A stretch of 64,000 bases of DNA, taken from an uncultured Alphaproteobacteria bacterium. Lineage in GTDB: Bacteria > Pseudomonadota > Alphaproteobacteria > HIMB59 > GCA-002718135. Position numbers and translations under genes: made by a program. Where the stretch lies: NCBI GenBank assembly GCA_902567855.1, contig CACFOQ010000005.1, positions 42,874 through 106,873 of the forward strand, read 5' to 3'. Under the pieces are notes generated by a model. The model saw nothing but the letters and a program-made list of their open reading frames with translations. It was not told the origin of the DNA and ran no database searches. Shown piece by piece: positions 1 through 10,690 of this stretch (its first letter is position 1; every line of letters begins with the position of its first letter).

Positions 1-354
1 TATTTAACTACTGCTCTTAAATGTGTTCCTCCTGAAGATAAACCAACATCTAAAGAATTAAAGACTTGTTTTGATTTTTTTAAAAAAGAGAAAAACTATT
101 TAAGAAATATTAAAGTAATTTTGGCTTTAGGTAAAATTGCTTTCGATGCATGTTTAAACTTTTACAGAGAAGACTATGAAATAAAAAATAAAGATTACAA
201 ATTTTCTCATGGATGTAAATTGCAACTACCTGATAAAAAAATTCTTGTCGGATGTTATCATCCTAGTCCACGAAATGTGAATACTGGAAGAATCAATATA
301 AAGAAAATGGTTAATTTATTAAATGAAGTTAAAAAAATAACATTAAAATATTAA
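1..354 (+). CDS. Uracil-DNA glycosylase, family 5 (UdgB)-like, 3' part
   Basis: The open frame runs in from the left edge, so the N-terminal half and true start lie outside the window. The visible 117 residues carry CVPPEDKPTSKEL near the start, an ALGKIAF segment and GCYHPSPRNVNTGR near the end. This matches the C-terminal layout of family 4/5 uracil-DNA glycosylases, where a substrate-binding HPSxxN motif sits in the last third; the HPSPRN version favours family 5. Such enzymes remove uracil and other deaminated bases from DNA. The iron-sulfur cysteines cannot all be checked because the N-terminus is missing. A 67-residue reading frame starts 1 nt after the stop. Confidence 0.7.
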   Translation, partial: YLTTALKCVPPEDKPTSKELKTCFDFFKKEKNYLRNIKVILALGKIAFDACLNFYREDYEIKNKDYKFSHGCKLQLPDKKILVGCYHPSPRNVNTGRINIKKMVNLLNEVKKITLKY

Positions 355-355
355 T

Positions 356-559
356 ATGATTAAAACAAAAAACTCAATTAATATAATTCATATAGAAAGC
401 AATGGACAACAATCATTTTTTGGACGTGATAATATTTTTTTTAAAACAATTAATATGCCAAAAAAACAACACTTTAAAAATATTTGTTGTAAATTTAAAT
501 TAAAAAAATCATATAAAAAAAGAAAATTATTTTTACCTTTTTTTTCAATTTGTAATTAA
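356..559 (+). CDS. Small basic hypothetical protein (doubtful)
   Basis: A 67-residue frame starts with ATG 1 nt after the preceding stop and ends 6 nt before the transporter gene, so it fits neatly into the gene row. The product is rich in Lys, Phe and Asn with a strongly basic second half, and it has no signal peptide or recognisable domain. No clear ribosome binding site is visible apart from the end of the upstream gene. The runs of A and T mean a chance open frame of this length is possible, so the snug spacing is the only real support. Confidence 0.3.
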   Translation: MIKTKNSINIIHIESNGQQSFFGRDNIFFKTINMPKKQHFKNICCKFKLKKSYKKRKLFLPFFSICN

Positions 560-565
560 TAAAAT

Positions 566-1761
566 ATGAGAGATTTTTTATCATTTGACCCTAAATTACT
601 TGTTTACGGATTTGCTATTCTTTTTTTTGCTAGTTTTGGTCAAACATTTTTTATTTCAATTTATAATTTAGAGATAAGAGAATTTTATATTTTAACAGAT
701 GGAGAATTTGGTTTAGTTTACGCTCTTGGCACTTTGTCTAGCTCACTTATTCTAGTGGGGTTTGCTAAACTTATAGATTACATAGATCTAAGAATTTACT
801 CTTTAATAATTTCAGTAGGCTTATCTTTAGCGTGTTTAGGCATGTATTCATCTTTTAAGAGCTCTTTTTTTCTTTTTTTTGTTATATTTGCTTTACGTTT
901 TTTTGGCCAAGGAGCCATGTCTCATGCAGGAGAAACCACAATGGCCAGATACTTTGGTGATAACAGAGGGAAAGCTTTATCAGTTGCTACACTAGGAGGA
1001 ATGATTGGTGTTATGATATTGCCAATGATTGTTGTTAAATTAGCTGGTAATTTAGAGTGGAAACATATTTGGTTAGCAGGGAGTTTTAGTATTTTAATTA
1101 TTTTTTTACCAATACTTTTTCTATCTTTACAAAATCAATCTATCAGACATTCTAACTTTAGAGAAAATTCGTTAAACTTTGTAAATAACAAAACTTGGCG
1201 AACCCGAGATGTTGTATTTGATAAAAAATTTTATTATTATTTACCAATTTCTATTGCTGCACCATATATTAGTACAGGACTGACATTTCATCAAATTTTT
1301 ATTATTAATCAAAAAGGGTGGACCATTCAAATGTTAGCAAATGGATTTATTTTTTTAGGAATATTTTCTATCATAGGAATCATTATTGGTGGCCCTATAG
1401 TTGATAAATATAATACCAAAAAAGTAATTTATTTTACTCTGGCACCTTTATTTTTTGGAATACTAGCTTTAATTTTTTTTGAAAGTTATTTTTTTATGAT
1501 GCTTTATATGTCTTTGCTTGGTTTAAGTTTAGGAATTGGAACTCCATTTATTGGTTCCTTATGGGCAGAACTTTATGGTCTTGAAAGTTTAGGATCCGTA
1601 AAAGCACTACTACATGCATTAGGAGTTTTTTTAGTGCTTTATCACCAGTGGTTTTTGGTTATATGATAGATTTTGGAATGGGTTTACTATCTATTAGTTT
1701 TATGAGCTTATTCATAATAATATTTTCAACTGTTTTACCTTTTTTTTACAATCAAAATTGA
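566..1761 (+). pseudogene. MFS transporter, frame broken by a one-base indel near the 3' end
   Basis: From ATG 566 the product has about eleven hydrophobic segments, including GDNRGKALSVATLGGMIGV in the middle and GGPIVDKYNTKK in the second half, typical of a major facilitator superfamily transporter (12 helices, about 400 residues). The uninterrupted frame ends at 1666. At a run of seven T (1625-1632 region) the family-typical continuation SALSPVVFGYMIDFGMG appears in another frame and runs to a TGA at 1759-1761. Adding one T restores a protein of about 398 residues with its last helix. The restored stop overlaps the next ATG (TGATG), which supports this being the ancestral frame. It could be a real mutation, phase variation or a homopolymer sequencing error. 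The substrate is unknown. Confidence 0.7.
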
Positions 1762-1910
1762 TGAACAAAGATATTGATGAAAGCATAAGATATCTTTTTG
1801 AAGAATACAATAGATTAAAGTTAAAAGAAAAAGAACAAAAATTAACAATTGAAGAACATGAAACACTTAAAAAACTTTCTTCTTTTTTAGGAAAATCAAA
1901 TGAAAAATAA
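1761..1910 (+). CDS. Small charged hypothetical protein, 49 residues
   Basis: ATG at 1761 overlaps the restored stop of the transporter gene (TGATG), and the frame ends at 1910, overlapping the start of zapE at 1900. The product begins MNKDIDESIRYLFEEYNRL and is almost entirely charged and helical (repeated K, E, L), with no membrane segment. Overlaps at both ends argue that it is translated as part of this gene row. I do not recognise a family. It may be a small soluble helical protein. Confidence 0.5.
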   Translation: MNKDIDESIRYLFEEYNRLKLKEKEQKLTIEEHETLKKLSSFLGKSNEK

Positions 1911-2943
1911 CTTAATAAAAATATATAATGATTTTGTATCAAGTAATTTTATTAGTTATGATGAAGATCAAATTAAAATTTTAAATATTTTTGAGAAAAT
2001 TTGGACCCAGAACCAAAAAATTAATTTTTTTTTAAATAAAGAAAAATTTAAAGGCATATATCTCTATGGCAAAGTAGGTATTGGTAAAACTTTTCTAATT
2101 AATTTATTTATTAATAACATTGAAAAATCAAAAAAATTTCACTTTAATCATTTTATGATTAATTTACATGCATTTGTTAATAATCATAACAAAAAAGATT
2201 TTGCTCTAGAAATATATGTTAAAAAACTTTCTAAAAAATATAAAATTATATTTATTGATGAATTGCATGTTTTTAATATAGTAGATGCATTATTGTTAAA
2301 AAAAATATTTTATTTTTTTCAAAAATATAAAATTTTTATTATCACCTCTTCAAATTATTTTCCCAATGACCTTTATAAAAATGGTTTACAAAGAGAGGAT
2401 TTTATTCCGTTTATTGAACATATAAAAAATAATTTTAAAGTTTTACATTTAGAGAGCTTTGAAGATTATAGACGACAAATGCTTAACCAGGCAAAAACTT
2501 ACTATAGTCCTATAAACAATAAAACAATTAATGAATTTAATAAACTTTTTGATCGTTTTGTTGATAAGGGAGAAATTCATATAAGAAAAATTAAAACCAA
2601 AAGTAGATCTATACGTCTTGAAAAATGTACAGCTAATATAGCTTATTGTGAATTTTCTGAACTTTGTATGGCTAATTTAGCTCACGAAGATTATAAAAAT
2701 ATTGCGAATGAGTTTAGTATTTTATTTATTTATAAAGTTCCAGAATTTTCAGACTCCGAATCTGATCAATGCAGAAGATTTATTAGTCTTATTGATATGT
2801 TGTATGAAAAAAAATGTTCAGTGGTAATATTGGCTGCAAAACCAATAAACAACTTATGCAATATACAAAAACTAAAAAATGAGTTTGAGCGAACAGCTAG
2901 TAGATTATACGAAATGACAATTATAACTTCTGAAATAGAATGA
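1900..2943 (+). CDS. zapE: Cell division protein ZapE (AFG1-like ATPase)
   Basis: This 347-residue P-loop ATPase has Walker A GKVGIGKT at residues 57-64, Walker B IIFIDE at 115-120 followed by LHVFNIVDA, and the sensor-like ITSSNYFPNDLYKNGLQRE with the FIPFI segment. All are characteristic of the ZapE/AFG1 family, and the length is normal. ZapE interacts with FtsZ at the division ring in proteobacteria; the mitochondrial relatives act in protein quality control. The gene overlaps the upstream small gene by 11 nt and the downstream hydrolase by 4 nt (ATGA), so it is probably translationally coupled. In alphaproteobacteria zapE often lies close to the mdh-suc genes, as it does here. Confidence 0.9.
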   Translation: MKNNLIKIYNDFVSSNFISYDEDQIKILNIFEKIWTQNQKINFFLNKEKFKGIYLYGKVGIGKTFLINLFINNIEKSKKFHFNHFMINLHAFVNNHNKKDFALEIYVKKLSKKYKIIFIDELHVFNIVDALLLKKIFYFFQKYKIFIITSSNYFPNDLYKNGLQREDFIPFIEHIKNNFKVLHLESFEDYRRQMLNQAKTYYSPINNKTINEFNKLFDRFVDKGEIHIRKIKTKSRSIRLEKCTANIAYCEFSELCMANLAHEDYKNIANEFSILFIYKVPEFSDSESDQCRRFISLIDMLYEKKCSVVILAAKPINNLCNIQKLKNEFERTASRLYEMTIITSEIE

Positions 2944-3932
2944 TAAAAAAATTAATTTATATTTTCAGTTCTTTGATATTTTTTATATGTTTCCTTTATG
3001 TAGCTGCTGGTTTTTATTTAGCTAATACTATACTAAAAATTGATCCGTCATGCGGATTACATGAAGGTTCTTTACCTAACACATGGTCAACATTAGTAGA
3101 TCATCATGAATATACAAATGTTAATAGAAGTATTCTTAGAAAGAATTTTCCTTTTAAAAATTATTATATTGATGATTGGCAGGCAGTTTATTTCCCCTCT
3201 AGAGAAAAAGATATTAAAATAAGTGGTTGGTTATTTAACCACTATAAAGAACAACCAATTGTAATTATAGTTCATGGATTATTTCCTAATGGAAAATGTA
3301 AACCAGAATCTAATCTTTTAGCAAGTTTATTAATAAAAAACAATATTAATGCCCTTACAATTGATTTGAGAAATTATGGTGATAGCTCTACTGTTAGCAA
3401 TTATGAAAATTTAGGATTAAGTGAATATAAAGATGTTTTAGGTGCTTATGATTTTTTAGTAGAAAATGGATTTAGAGAATCTTCTATTGGCTTACTGGGA
3501 ATTTCTTTAGGAGGAACATCTGTTATATTCGCTGGCAAAGAAGAACCAAATATTAAAGCTATTTGGCTTGATAGTACTTTAGCAGAATTCAAAATGATTT
3601 TAAAAGATGAAATTGCTCGTTATGGCTTCCCTCATGATTTTGGACCTTCAGTAAGTTTTGCAGGAAAGTTTTTAACAGGTATTGATCCAACGAAACTTTC
3701 ACCAGCATTTTCTTTGACAAAAACCCAAAATTATTTTTTTACGCACGGAGATAAAGATGAAAGAGTATTAATTCATCATTTTGATTATTTTAAAGAGTAT
3801 ATCAATAAGAATAATATCAAAGCAAAATTCTGGCTTGTAAAAGATTCGTATCATGTTGATGCTATGTTTAAATACCCAGACGAATATGGAATAAAATTAA
3901 AAAATTTTTTTGAAGAACATTTAAATAATTAA
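2940..3932 (+). CDS. Membrane-anchored alpha/beta hydrolase
   Basis: The 330-residue protein has a hydrophobic N-terminal segment (residues 5-30) that looks like an uncleaved anchor, so the catalytic domain should face the periplasm. The hydrolase fold is shown by VIIVHGLFPNG (oxyanion region), the nucleophile elbow GISLGGT and a late histidine in DSYHVDAMF. It resembles the BEM46/YqkD-type serine hydrolases, whose substrates are mostly unknown. The ATG overlaps the zapE stop. The last bases abut a structured RNA encoded on the opposite strand, so transcription of the two converges here. Confidence 0.75.
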   Translation: MIKKLIYIFSSLIFFICFLYVAAGFYLANTILKIDPSCGLHEGSLPNTWSTLVDHHEYTNVNRSILRKNFPFKNYYIDDWQAVYFPSREKDIKISGWLFNHYKEQPIVIIVHGLFPNGKCKPESNLLASLLIKNNINALTIDLRNYGDSSTVSNYENLGLSEYKDVLGAYDFLVENGFRESSIGLLGISLGGTSVIFAGKEEPNIKAIWLDSTLAEFKMILKDEIARYGFPHDFGPSVSFAGKFLTGIDPTKLSPAFSLTKTQNYFFTHGDKDERVLIHHFDYFKEYINKNNIKAKFWLVKDSYHVDAMFKYPDEYGIKLKNFFEEHLNN

Positions 3933-4080
3933 AAGTGCCGGACTCGTCTTCACCAGTTTGTACCTTGGCAGACACTTCTCTAGTTTAGACAAAACTCTAA
4001 TACATCATCCGGCGGGAATGATAGTAAACTGTCTCTCGGCGTTCCTCCGAAGCTAAGAAAACGAGCTTTTTATCCGGCAT
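3931..4080 (-). ncRNA. Structured noncoding RNA of unknown class, about 150 nt
   Basis: This block is about 45% G+C by my count, far richer than its surroundings, and no convincing reading frame fits it. An 8-bp closing helix joins GTGCCGGA (3935-3942) to TCCGGCAT (4073-4080). Inside it are CTCGT (3943-3947) with ACGAG (4061-4065), CAGTTT (3954-3959) with AAACTG (4026-4031), and two hairpins: AGTTT/AAACT (3982-3996) and ATCAT/ATGAT (4004-4022). The minus strand is favoured because a promoter-like TTGAAT-17-TAATTT ends about 5 nt before the closing helix, and the other end is followed by four U. I find no SRP loop, no RNase P core, no tmRNA tag and no convincing 6S signature. It could be a divergent 6S RNA or one of the abundant marine small RNAs. 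Confidence 0.6.
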
Positions 4081-4084
4081 TACC

Positions 4085-4113
4085 AAATTACTTTCAAACT
4101 AGAAATTATTCAA
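4085..4113 (-). promoter_or_regulatory. Putative promoter of the structured RNA
   Basis: Read on the minus strand, TTGAAT (4113-4108) and TAATTT (4090-4085) are separated by exactly 17 nt. Each matches the sigma-70 consensus at four of six positions. A start 5-8 nt downstream falls at the first base of the RNA's closing helix, which is what gives this site weight in such AT-rich DNA. Confidence 0.45.
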
Positions 4114-4176
4114 GAAATAAGGAAAAAAAGATTGGTTAATTTGACTAAGTTATTAGAATTTAAGCTAAAATTTATA

Positions 4177-4197
4177 TTTTCCACAGATTTATCCACA
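4177..4197 (+). promoter_or_regulatory. Two DnaA-box-like 9-mers
   Basis: TTTTCCACA (4177-4185) and TTATCCACA (4189-4197) lie in the same orientation 3 nt apart. The second is a perfect match to the DnaA-box consensus. They sit in the AT-rich gap between the structured RNA and sdhC, about 100 nt before the gene. The rest of the 4081-4300 gap holds only AT-rich sequence and a possible sdh promoter. The pair could be a replication-linked regulatory site or part of an origin, but two boxes alone do not make an origin. Confidence 0.4.
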
Positions 4198-4239
4198 TTA
4201 TTTGCTTAAATTCATTATAGTCTAAAAAAGCATTTTTTT

Positions 4240-4267
4240 TTGAATTTCTCTAAAAAAAGAATACTTA
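4240..4267 (+). promoter_or_regulatory. Possible promoter of the sdh-suc operon
   Basis: TTGAAT (4240-4245) and TACTTA (4262-4267) are spaced by 16 nt and would give a leader of about 30 nt before sdhC. The site is in the right place, but similar matches occur by chance in DNA this AT-rich. Confidence 0.25.
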
Positions 4268-4300
4268 AAAGTTAGAATATATATTTTTAATTTTCAATAA

Positions 4301-4669
4301 ATGATTGATAATAGACCTTTATCCCCACATCTTAGTATTCACAAAAAAGTATTAACTGCTGTTTTTTCTATTTTTCATAGATTAACTGGTATCTTTTTAA
4401 CATTAGGATCACTTTTACTAGTTTTTTGGTTTTTATCTATTTCAATTGGAGAAAATTTTTATAATTATTTTCAAATTATTTCTTCTAATTTTATTTTTAA
4501 AGTAATTTTATTTTTTTGGACATTGGCATTATTTTATCATTTGTTTAATGGTATTCGCTATTTATTCTGGTCTTTTAGTTTGGGAATGGAACTAAAAACA
4601 GTCTACCTTTCAGGTTACATAATTGCATTATTAACAATTATTTCCACTATCATAGTCTGGTATTTATAA
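4301..4669 (+). CDS. sdhC: Succinate dehydrogenase cytochrome b556 subunit
   Basis: This 122-residue membrane protein opens with RPLSPHLSIHKKV and SIFHRLTGIF, the SdhC family signature, followed by three hydrophobic helices. The histidine in YHLFNGIRYLFW is the expected heme b ligand. With SdhD it anchors the succinate dehydrogenase catalytic subunits to the inner membrane and passes electrons to ubiquinone. It is the first gene of the TCA block, and sdhD starts 5 nt after its stop. Confidence 0.95.
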   Translation: MIDNRPLSPHLSIHKKVLTAVFSIFHRLTGIFLTLGSLLLVFWFLSISIGENFYNYFQIISSNFIFKVILFFWTLALFYHLFNGIRYLFWSFSLGMELKTVYLSGYIIALLTIISTIIVWYL

Positions 4670-4674
4670 ATATT

Positions 4675-5010
4675 ATGAAAAAAAACTATAAAAATAGCTG
4701 GATAGCTCAAAGAGTTACTGCAGCAATCTTATTGCCTTTGTCTTTTTGGTTTATTTATCATTGTATTTTATTTCAAAGTCAATCTTATGAAGAAATTAGG
4801 ATTTTTTTTGAATCATTTTTTAATAGTTTTCTTTTTTTAATAATGATGTTGGCAATACTATTACATTCAAAAATAGGCTGTGAAACTATCATACAGGATT
4901 ATATTTCAGCAAAAAATTTACAAATCTTTTTTATAAGATTTATAAATTTAATTATATTAGCTTCAGCTATTCTAGTTGTAGTTGGAATTTTGAAATTGAA
5001 TTTTTTTTAA
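4675..5010 (+). CDS. sdhD: Succinate dehydrogenase membrane anchor subunit
   Basis: The 111-residue protein has three hydrophobic helices, and the short N-terminal segment [13 protein letters not shown] is typical of SdhD. A histidine in [15 protein letters not shown], at the start of the last third, matches the heme-region histidine of the family. It is the second membrane anchor of complex II. Its TAA overlaps the sdhA ATG by one base (TAATG), which suggests translational coupling. Anchor subunits are poorly conserved, so the call leans partly on position. Confidence 0.9.
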   Translation: MKKNYKNSWIAQRVTAAILLPLSFWFIYHCILFQSQSYEEIRIFFESFFNSFLFLIMMLAILLHSKIGCETIIQDYISAKNLQIFFIRFINLIILASAILVVVGILKLNFF

Positions 5011-6803
5011 TGAATAAATCGTATAATATAATTGATCATAATTATGATGTAGTTGTCATTGGAGCAGGAGGATCAGGTTTACGATCTACTTTAGGTTTGG
5101 CTGAATCTGGTTTAAATGTAGCTTGTATATCAAAAGTTTTTCCAACAAGAAGTCATACAGTTGCAGCTCAAGGTGGCATAGGTGCAGCGCTTGGTAATAT
5201 GGGTGAGGATAATTGGAAATGGCATATGTTTGATACAGTTAAAGGCTCTGATTGGCTTGGAGATCAAGATGCAATAGAATATCTTTGTTCAAAAGCTCCT
5301 GAAGCTATTGAAGATTTAGAAGAATATGGAATGCCATTTAGCAGAACTGAAGAAGGCAAGATTTATCAACGACCTTTTGGAGGACACTTAACTAGCAATG
5401 GTGAAGGTCCGCCAGCTATGCGAGCTTGTGCTGCTGCAGATAGAACAGGACATGCTTTATTACACACTCTATACCAACAATCTTTAAAAAATTCTGTTGA
5501 ATTTTTTATTGAATATTTTGTTTTAGATTTACTTATAGATGATGATGGAGCTTGCAAAGGAGTGATTGCATGGAGTCTTGAAGATGGAAAATTGCACAGA
5601 TTCTTATCTCATCAAACTATTATCGCCACAGGAGGATATGGACGTGCATATTTTTCTTCAACAAGTGCTCACATCTGTACTGGTGATGGAAGTGCAATGG
5701 CTTTAAGGCAAGGATTACCATTATCAGATATGGAATTTATTCAATTTCATCCTACTGGAGTCTACGGAGCTGGGGTCTTAATAACTGAAGGAGCCAGAGG
5801 AGAAGGAGGCTACTTAACAAATAGTGATGGAGAGCGTTTTATGGAACGTTATGCCCCCAATGCAAAAGATCTAGCCTCTCGTGATGTTGTAAGTAGAGCT
5901 ATGACGATTGAAATAAATGAAAACAGAGGATGTGGAGAAAATTCTGATCATGTATTGCTTCATCTAGAACATATTAATTCGAACACCATTCACAAAAGAT
6001 TACCAGGAATATCAGAAACAGCAAAGATTTTTGCAGGCGTAGATTTAACCAAAGACCCTATACCAGTTTTGCCCACTGTACATTATAACATGGGAGGTAT
6101 TCCGACAAATTATAGAACTGAAGTACTTAATCCAACAACTGATAATCCTGACAAAATTTGTGAAGGCCTTATGGCAGTTGGAGAAGCAGCTTGTGTTTCT
6201 GTGCATGGAGCTAATAGATTAGGCACAAACTCTTTAATTGATTTATTAGTTTTTGGTAAAGCCTCTAGTATTACTGCAAGTAAAAAAACAAAACCTAATT
6301 CAGCTAAAGTTAATATTCATCAGAGATATACTGAAGAAATATTAAATAGATTTGATCTTATCAGACACAACAAAGGAGAAATTTTTTCAGGAGAAGCACG
6401 TAATGAAATGCAAAAAATAATGCAAAAAAAATGTGCTGTTTTTAGAACTGAGGATTTAATTAAAAGTGGTATAAAAGAATTTGAAACTGTTGAAAGAAAA
6501 ATGGAAAAAATTCAAGTTAAGGATCAATCACTTATTTTTAATACAGATTTAGTAGAAACATTAGAATTGCACAATCTAATGGAGCAATCTAAAGCAACAT
6601 TATATTCAGCTCTTAATCGAACAGAAAGTAGAGGGGCTCACGCGAGAGAAGACTATCCAGAAAGAGACGATAAAAATTGGCTTGTTCATAGTTTGGTTTG
6701 GTTGGATAAAGAAGGAAATATAAAATTAGATAAGAAGCCTGTAAACTTAAATACATTAACTAATCACGTTCAACCAATCCCACCCAAGAAAAGAGTTTAT
6801 TAA
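5010..6803 (+). CDS. sdhA: Succinate dehydrogenase flavoprotein subunit
   Basis: This 597-residue protein is the usual length for SdhA. The FAD-binding GAGGSG is at residues 18-23. The segment [10 protein letters not shown] contains His49, the expected site of covalent FAD attachment. Later motifs include [22 protein letters not shown] and the catalytic-loop segment [16 protein letters not shown]. It oxidises succinate to fumarate on the cytoplasmic face of the membrane and passes electrons to the iron-sulfur subunit encoded 4 nt downstream. Confidence 0.98.
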   Translation: MNKSYNIIDHNYDVVVIGAGGSGLRSTLGLAESGLNVACISKVFPTRSHTVAAQGGIGAALGNMGEDNWKWHMFDTVKGSDWLGDQDAIEYLCSKAPEAIEDLEEYGMPFSRTEEGKIYQRPFGGHLTSNGEGPPAMRACAAADRTGHALLHTLYQQSLKNSVEFFIEYFVLDLLIDDDGACKGVIAWSLEDGKLHRFLSHQTIIATGGYGRAYFSSTSAHICTGDGSAMALRQGLPLSDMEFIQFHPTGVYGAGVLITEGARGEGGYLTNSDGERFMERYAPNAKDLASRDVVSRAMTIEINENRGCGENSDHVLLHLEHINSNTIHKRLPGISETAKIFAGVDLTKDPIPVLPTVHYNMGGIPTNYRTEVLNPTTDNPDKICEGLMAVGEAACVSVHGANRLGTNSLIDLLVFGKASSITASKKTKPNSAKVNIHQRYTEEILNRFDLIRHNKGEIFSGEARNEMQKIMQKKCAVFRTEDLIKSGIKEFETVERKMEKIQVKDQSLIFNTDLVETLELHNLMEQSKATLYSALNRTESRGAHAREDYPERDDKNWLVHSLVWLDKEGNIKLDKKPVNLNTLTNHVQPIPPKKRVY

Positions 6804-6807
6804 TATT

Positions 6808-7593
6808 ATGGCTAATTTTATTTTACCAAAAAATTCAAAAATCAAAGAAGGCAAAACCTATTCTTTTGAAGGAAATAATGATTCAACAAAAAAATTAATT
6901 ATATACAGATGGGATCCTGAGGAGAATGAAAATCCTAGATTAGACAAATATGAAGTTGATTTAAAAAACTGTGGTCCAATGGTTTTAGACGCTCTTATAA
7001 AAATTAAAAATGAAATTGATACTACCTTAACTTTTAGAAGGTCTTGCAGAGAAGGTGTATGCGGGTCATGTGCAATGAATATTGATGGAGTAAATACATT
7101 GGCTTGTTTGAAACCAATTGAAGAAATTAAAAAAGATATTAAAATTTATCCTCTTCCCCATATGCGTGTTGTTAAAGATTTGGTTCCTGATTTAACAGAT
7201 GCATATAAACAACTAGAGTCAATAAAACCATGGTTGCAAAATGATGAAGAAAAAAAAGGGAAAAATCCTTCTAAAAATATTCAAAAGCCAGAAGATAGGG
7301 CTAAATTAGATGGAAGTTGGGAATGCGTTTTATGTTTTTGTTGCACAACCTCTTGTCCAAGTTATTGGTGGAATGGAGATAATTATCTAGGACCAGCAGT
7401 TCTACTGCAAGCATCAAGATGGATAAATGACACACGAGATACTAAAAGAAAAGAGAGATTAGAAGAAATTAATGACTCTCTTAAATTATACCGATGCCAT
7501 TCTATAATGAATTGTACCAGATCTTGTCCCAAAGGATTAAATCCAGCCAAAGCAATAGCAGATATAAAGAAGGCTATTGTTACTGAAAAATAA
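6808..7593 (+). CDS. sdhB: Succinate dehydrogenase iron-sulfur subunit
   Basis: At 261 residues this is a normal SdhB. The N-terminal ferredoxin domain has the 2Fe-2S ligands at Cys80, Cys85, Cys88 and Cys100. The C-terminal domain has cysteine groups around 173-183 ([12 protein letters not shown]) and 230-240 ([12 protein letters not shown]) for the 4Fe-4S and 3Fe-4S clusters. It carries electrons from the flavin of SdhA to ubiquinone at the membrane anchor. It follows sdhA by 4 nt and closes the complex II genes. Confidence 0.98.
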   Translation: MANFILPKNSKIKEGKTYSFEGNNDSTKKLIIYRWDPEENENPRLDKYEVDLKNCGPMVLDALIKIKNEIDTTLTFRRSCREGVCGSCAMNIDGVNTLACLKPIEEIKKDIKIYPLPHMRVVKDLVPDLTDAYKQLESIKPWLQNDEEKKGKNPSKNIQKPEDRAKLDGSWECVLCFCCTTSCPSYWWNGDNYLGPAVLLQASRWINDTRDTKRKERLEEINDSLKLYRCHSIMNCTRSCPKGLNPAKAIADIKKAIVTEK

Positions 7594-9752
<2,159 letters not shown>

Positions 9753-10637
9753 ATGTCAATTATAATTAATAAAGACACCAAAGTTATTTGTCAGGGTTTT
9801 ACAGGATCTCAAGGAACTTTTCATTCTAAGCAAGCTATTGATTATGGGACTCAAATGGTTGGAGGGGTAACACCTGGAAAGGGAGGAAGTATTCATTTAA
9901 ATCTTCCAGTCTTTGATTCTGTTCAAGAGGCTGTTGATAGAACTAAACCTGATGCTACAGTAATTTATGTTCCAGCAAAATTTGCAACTAAGGCTATTCA
10001 TGAAGCTATAGATGCCAATATTAAAATTATTACATGCATCACTGAAGGTATTCCAGTTTTAGATATGGTCGAAATAAAAAAAAGAATTATTGAACAAAAT
10101 ATATATTTTATTGGTCCTAACTGTCCCGGTCTTGTTACTCCAGAAGAGTGTAAGATTGGTATTATGCCTGGATTTATTCATAAAAAAGGTAAAATTGGAA
10201 TAGTTAGCCGTTCAGGAACTCTTACATATGAAGCTGTTTGGCAAACATCAGAAATAGGGCTTGGTCAAACAACCTGTGTGGGTATTGGAGGTGATCCCAT
10301 TCATGGGATGAATTTTATTGATTGTATAGATCTTTTTTTACATGATGAAGAAACAAAAGGAATATTGATGATAGGAGAAATAGGAGGATCTGCAGAAGAA
10401 GATGCCGCTGAATTTATTAAAAAATCTTCTATTAAGAAGCCCACTGCAGCTTTTATTGCGGGTATTACTGCTCCAAAAGGAAAACGTATGGGACACGCTG
10501 GAGCTATAATATCAGGAAATAAAGGAACTGCTGAGTCTAAAATCAAAGCACTAGAACAATCAAATGTTTTAATAGCCCCTTCACCTGCAAAACTTGGTGA
10601 AACCATGTTAAAAGCGATGCAAAAAAGCTATACTTAG
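9753..10637 (+). CDS. sucD: Succinyl-CoA synthetase, alpha subunit
   Basis: The 294-residue protein has the CoA-binding Rossmann domain ([16 protein letters not shown] at residues 13-28), GPNCPGL in the middle, [13 protein letters not shown] and, towards the end, GHAGAI, whose histidine is phosphorylated during catalysis. It is the partner of SucC and starts with no gap after it. Between its stop and sucA is a 53-nt gap with a weak AT-only hairpin followed by eight T, possibly a partial terminator. Confidence 0.97.
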   Translation: MSIIINKDTKVICQGFTGSQGTFHSKQAIDYGTQMVGGVTPGKGGSIHLNLPVFDSVQEAVDRTKPDATVIYVPAKFATKAIHEAIDANIKIITCITEGIPVLDMVEIKKRIIEQNIYFIGPNCPGLVTPEECKIGIMPGFIHKKGKIGIVSRSGTLTYEAVWQTSEIGLGQTTCVGIGGDPIHGMNFIDCIDLFLHDEETKGILMIGEIGGSAEEDAAEFIKKSSIKKPTAAFIAGITAPKGKRMGHAGAIISGNKGTAESKIKALEQSNVLIAPSPAKLGETMLKAMQKSYT

Positions 10638-10690
10638 AAAAAAATAATATTAATAGTCATAATATATAAAGGTATATTAATTTTTTTTAA

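Noticed and set aside
3931..4080. Riboswitch for the sdh operon (plus-strand reading of the structured block)
   Set aside because: It would end about 220 nt before sdhC, and the promoter-like sequence and U-run fit the minus strand better. A plus-strand leader cannot be fully excluded.
10661..10688. Hairpin followed by eight T between sucD and sucA
   Set aside because: The 6-bp stem is A-T only and would be weak. I do not list it as a terminator, though partial attenuation is possible.
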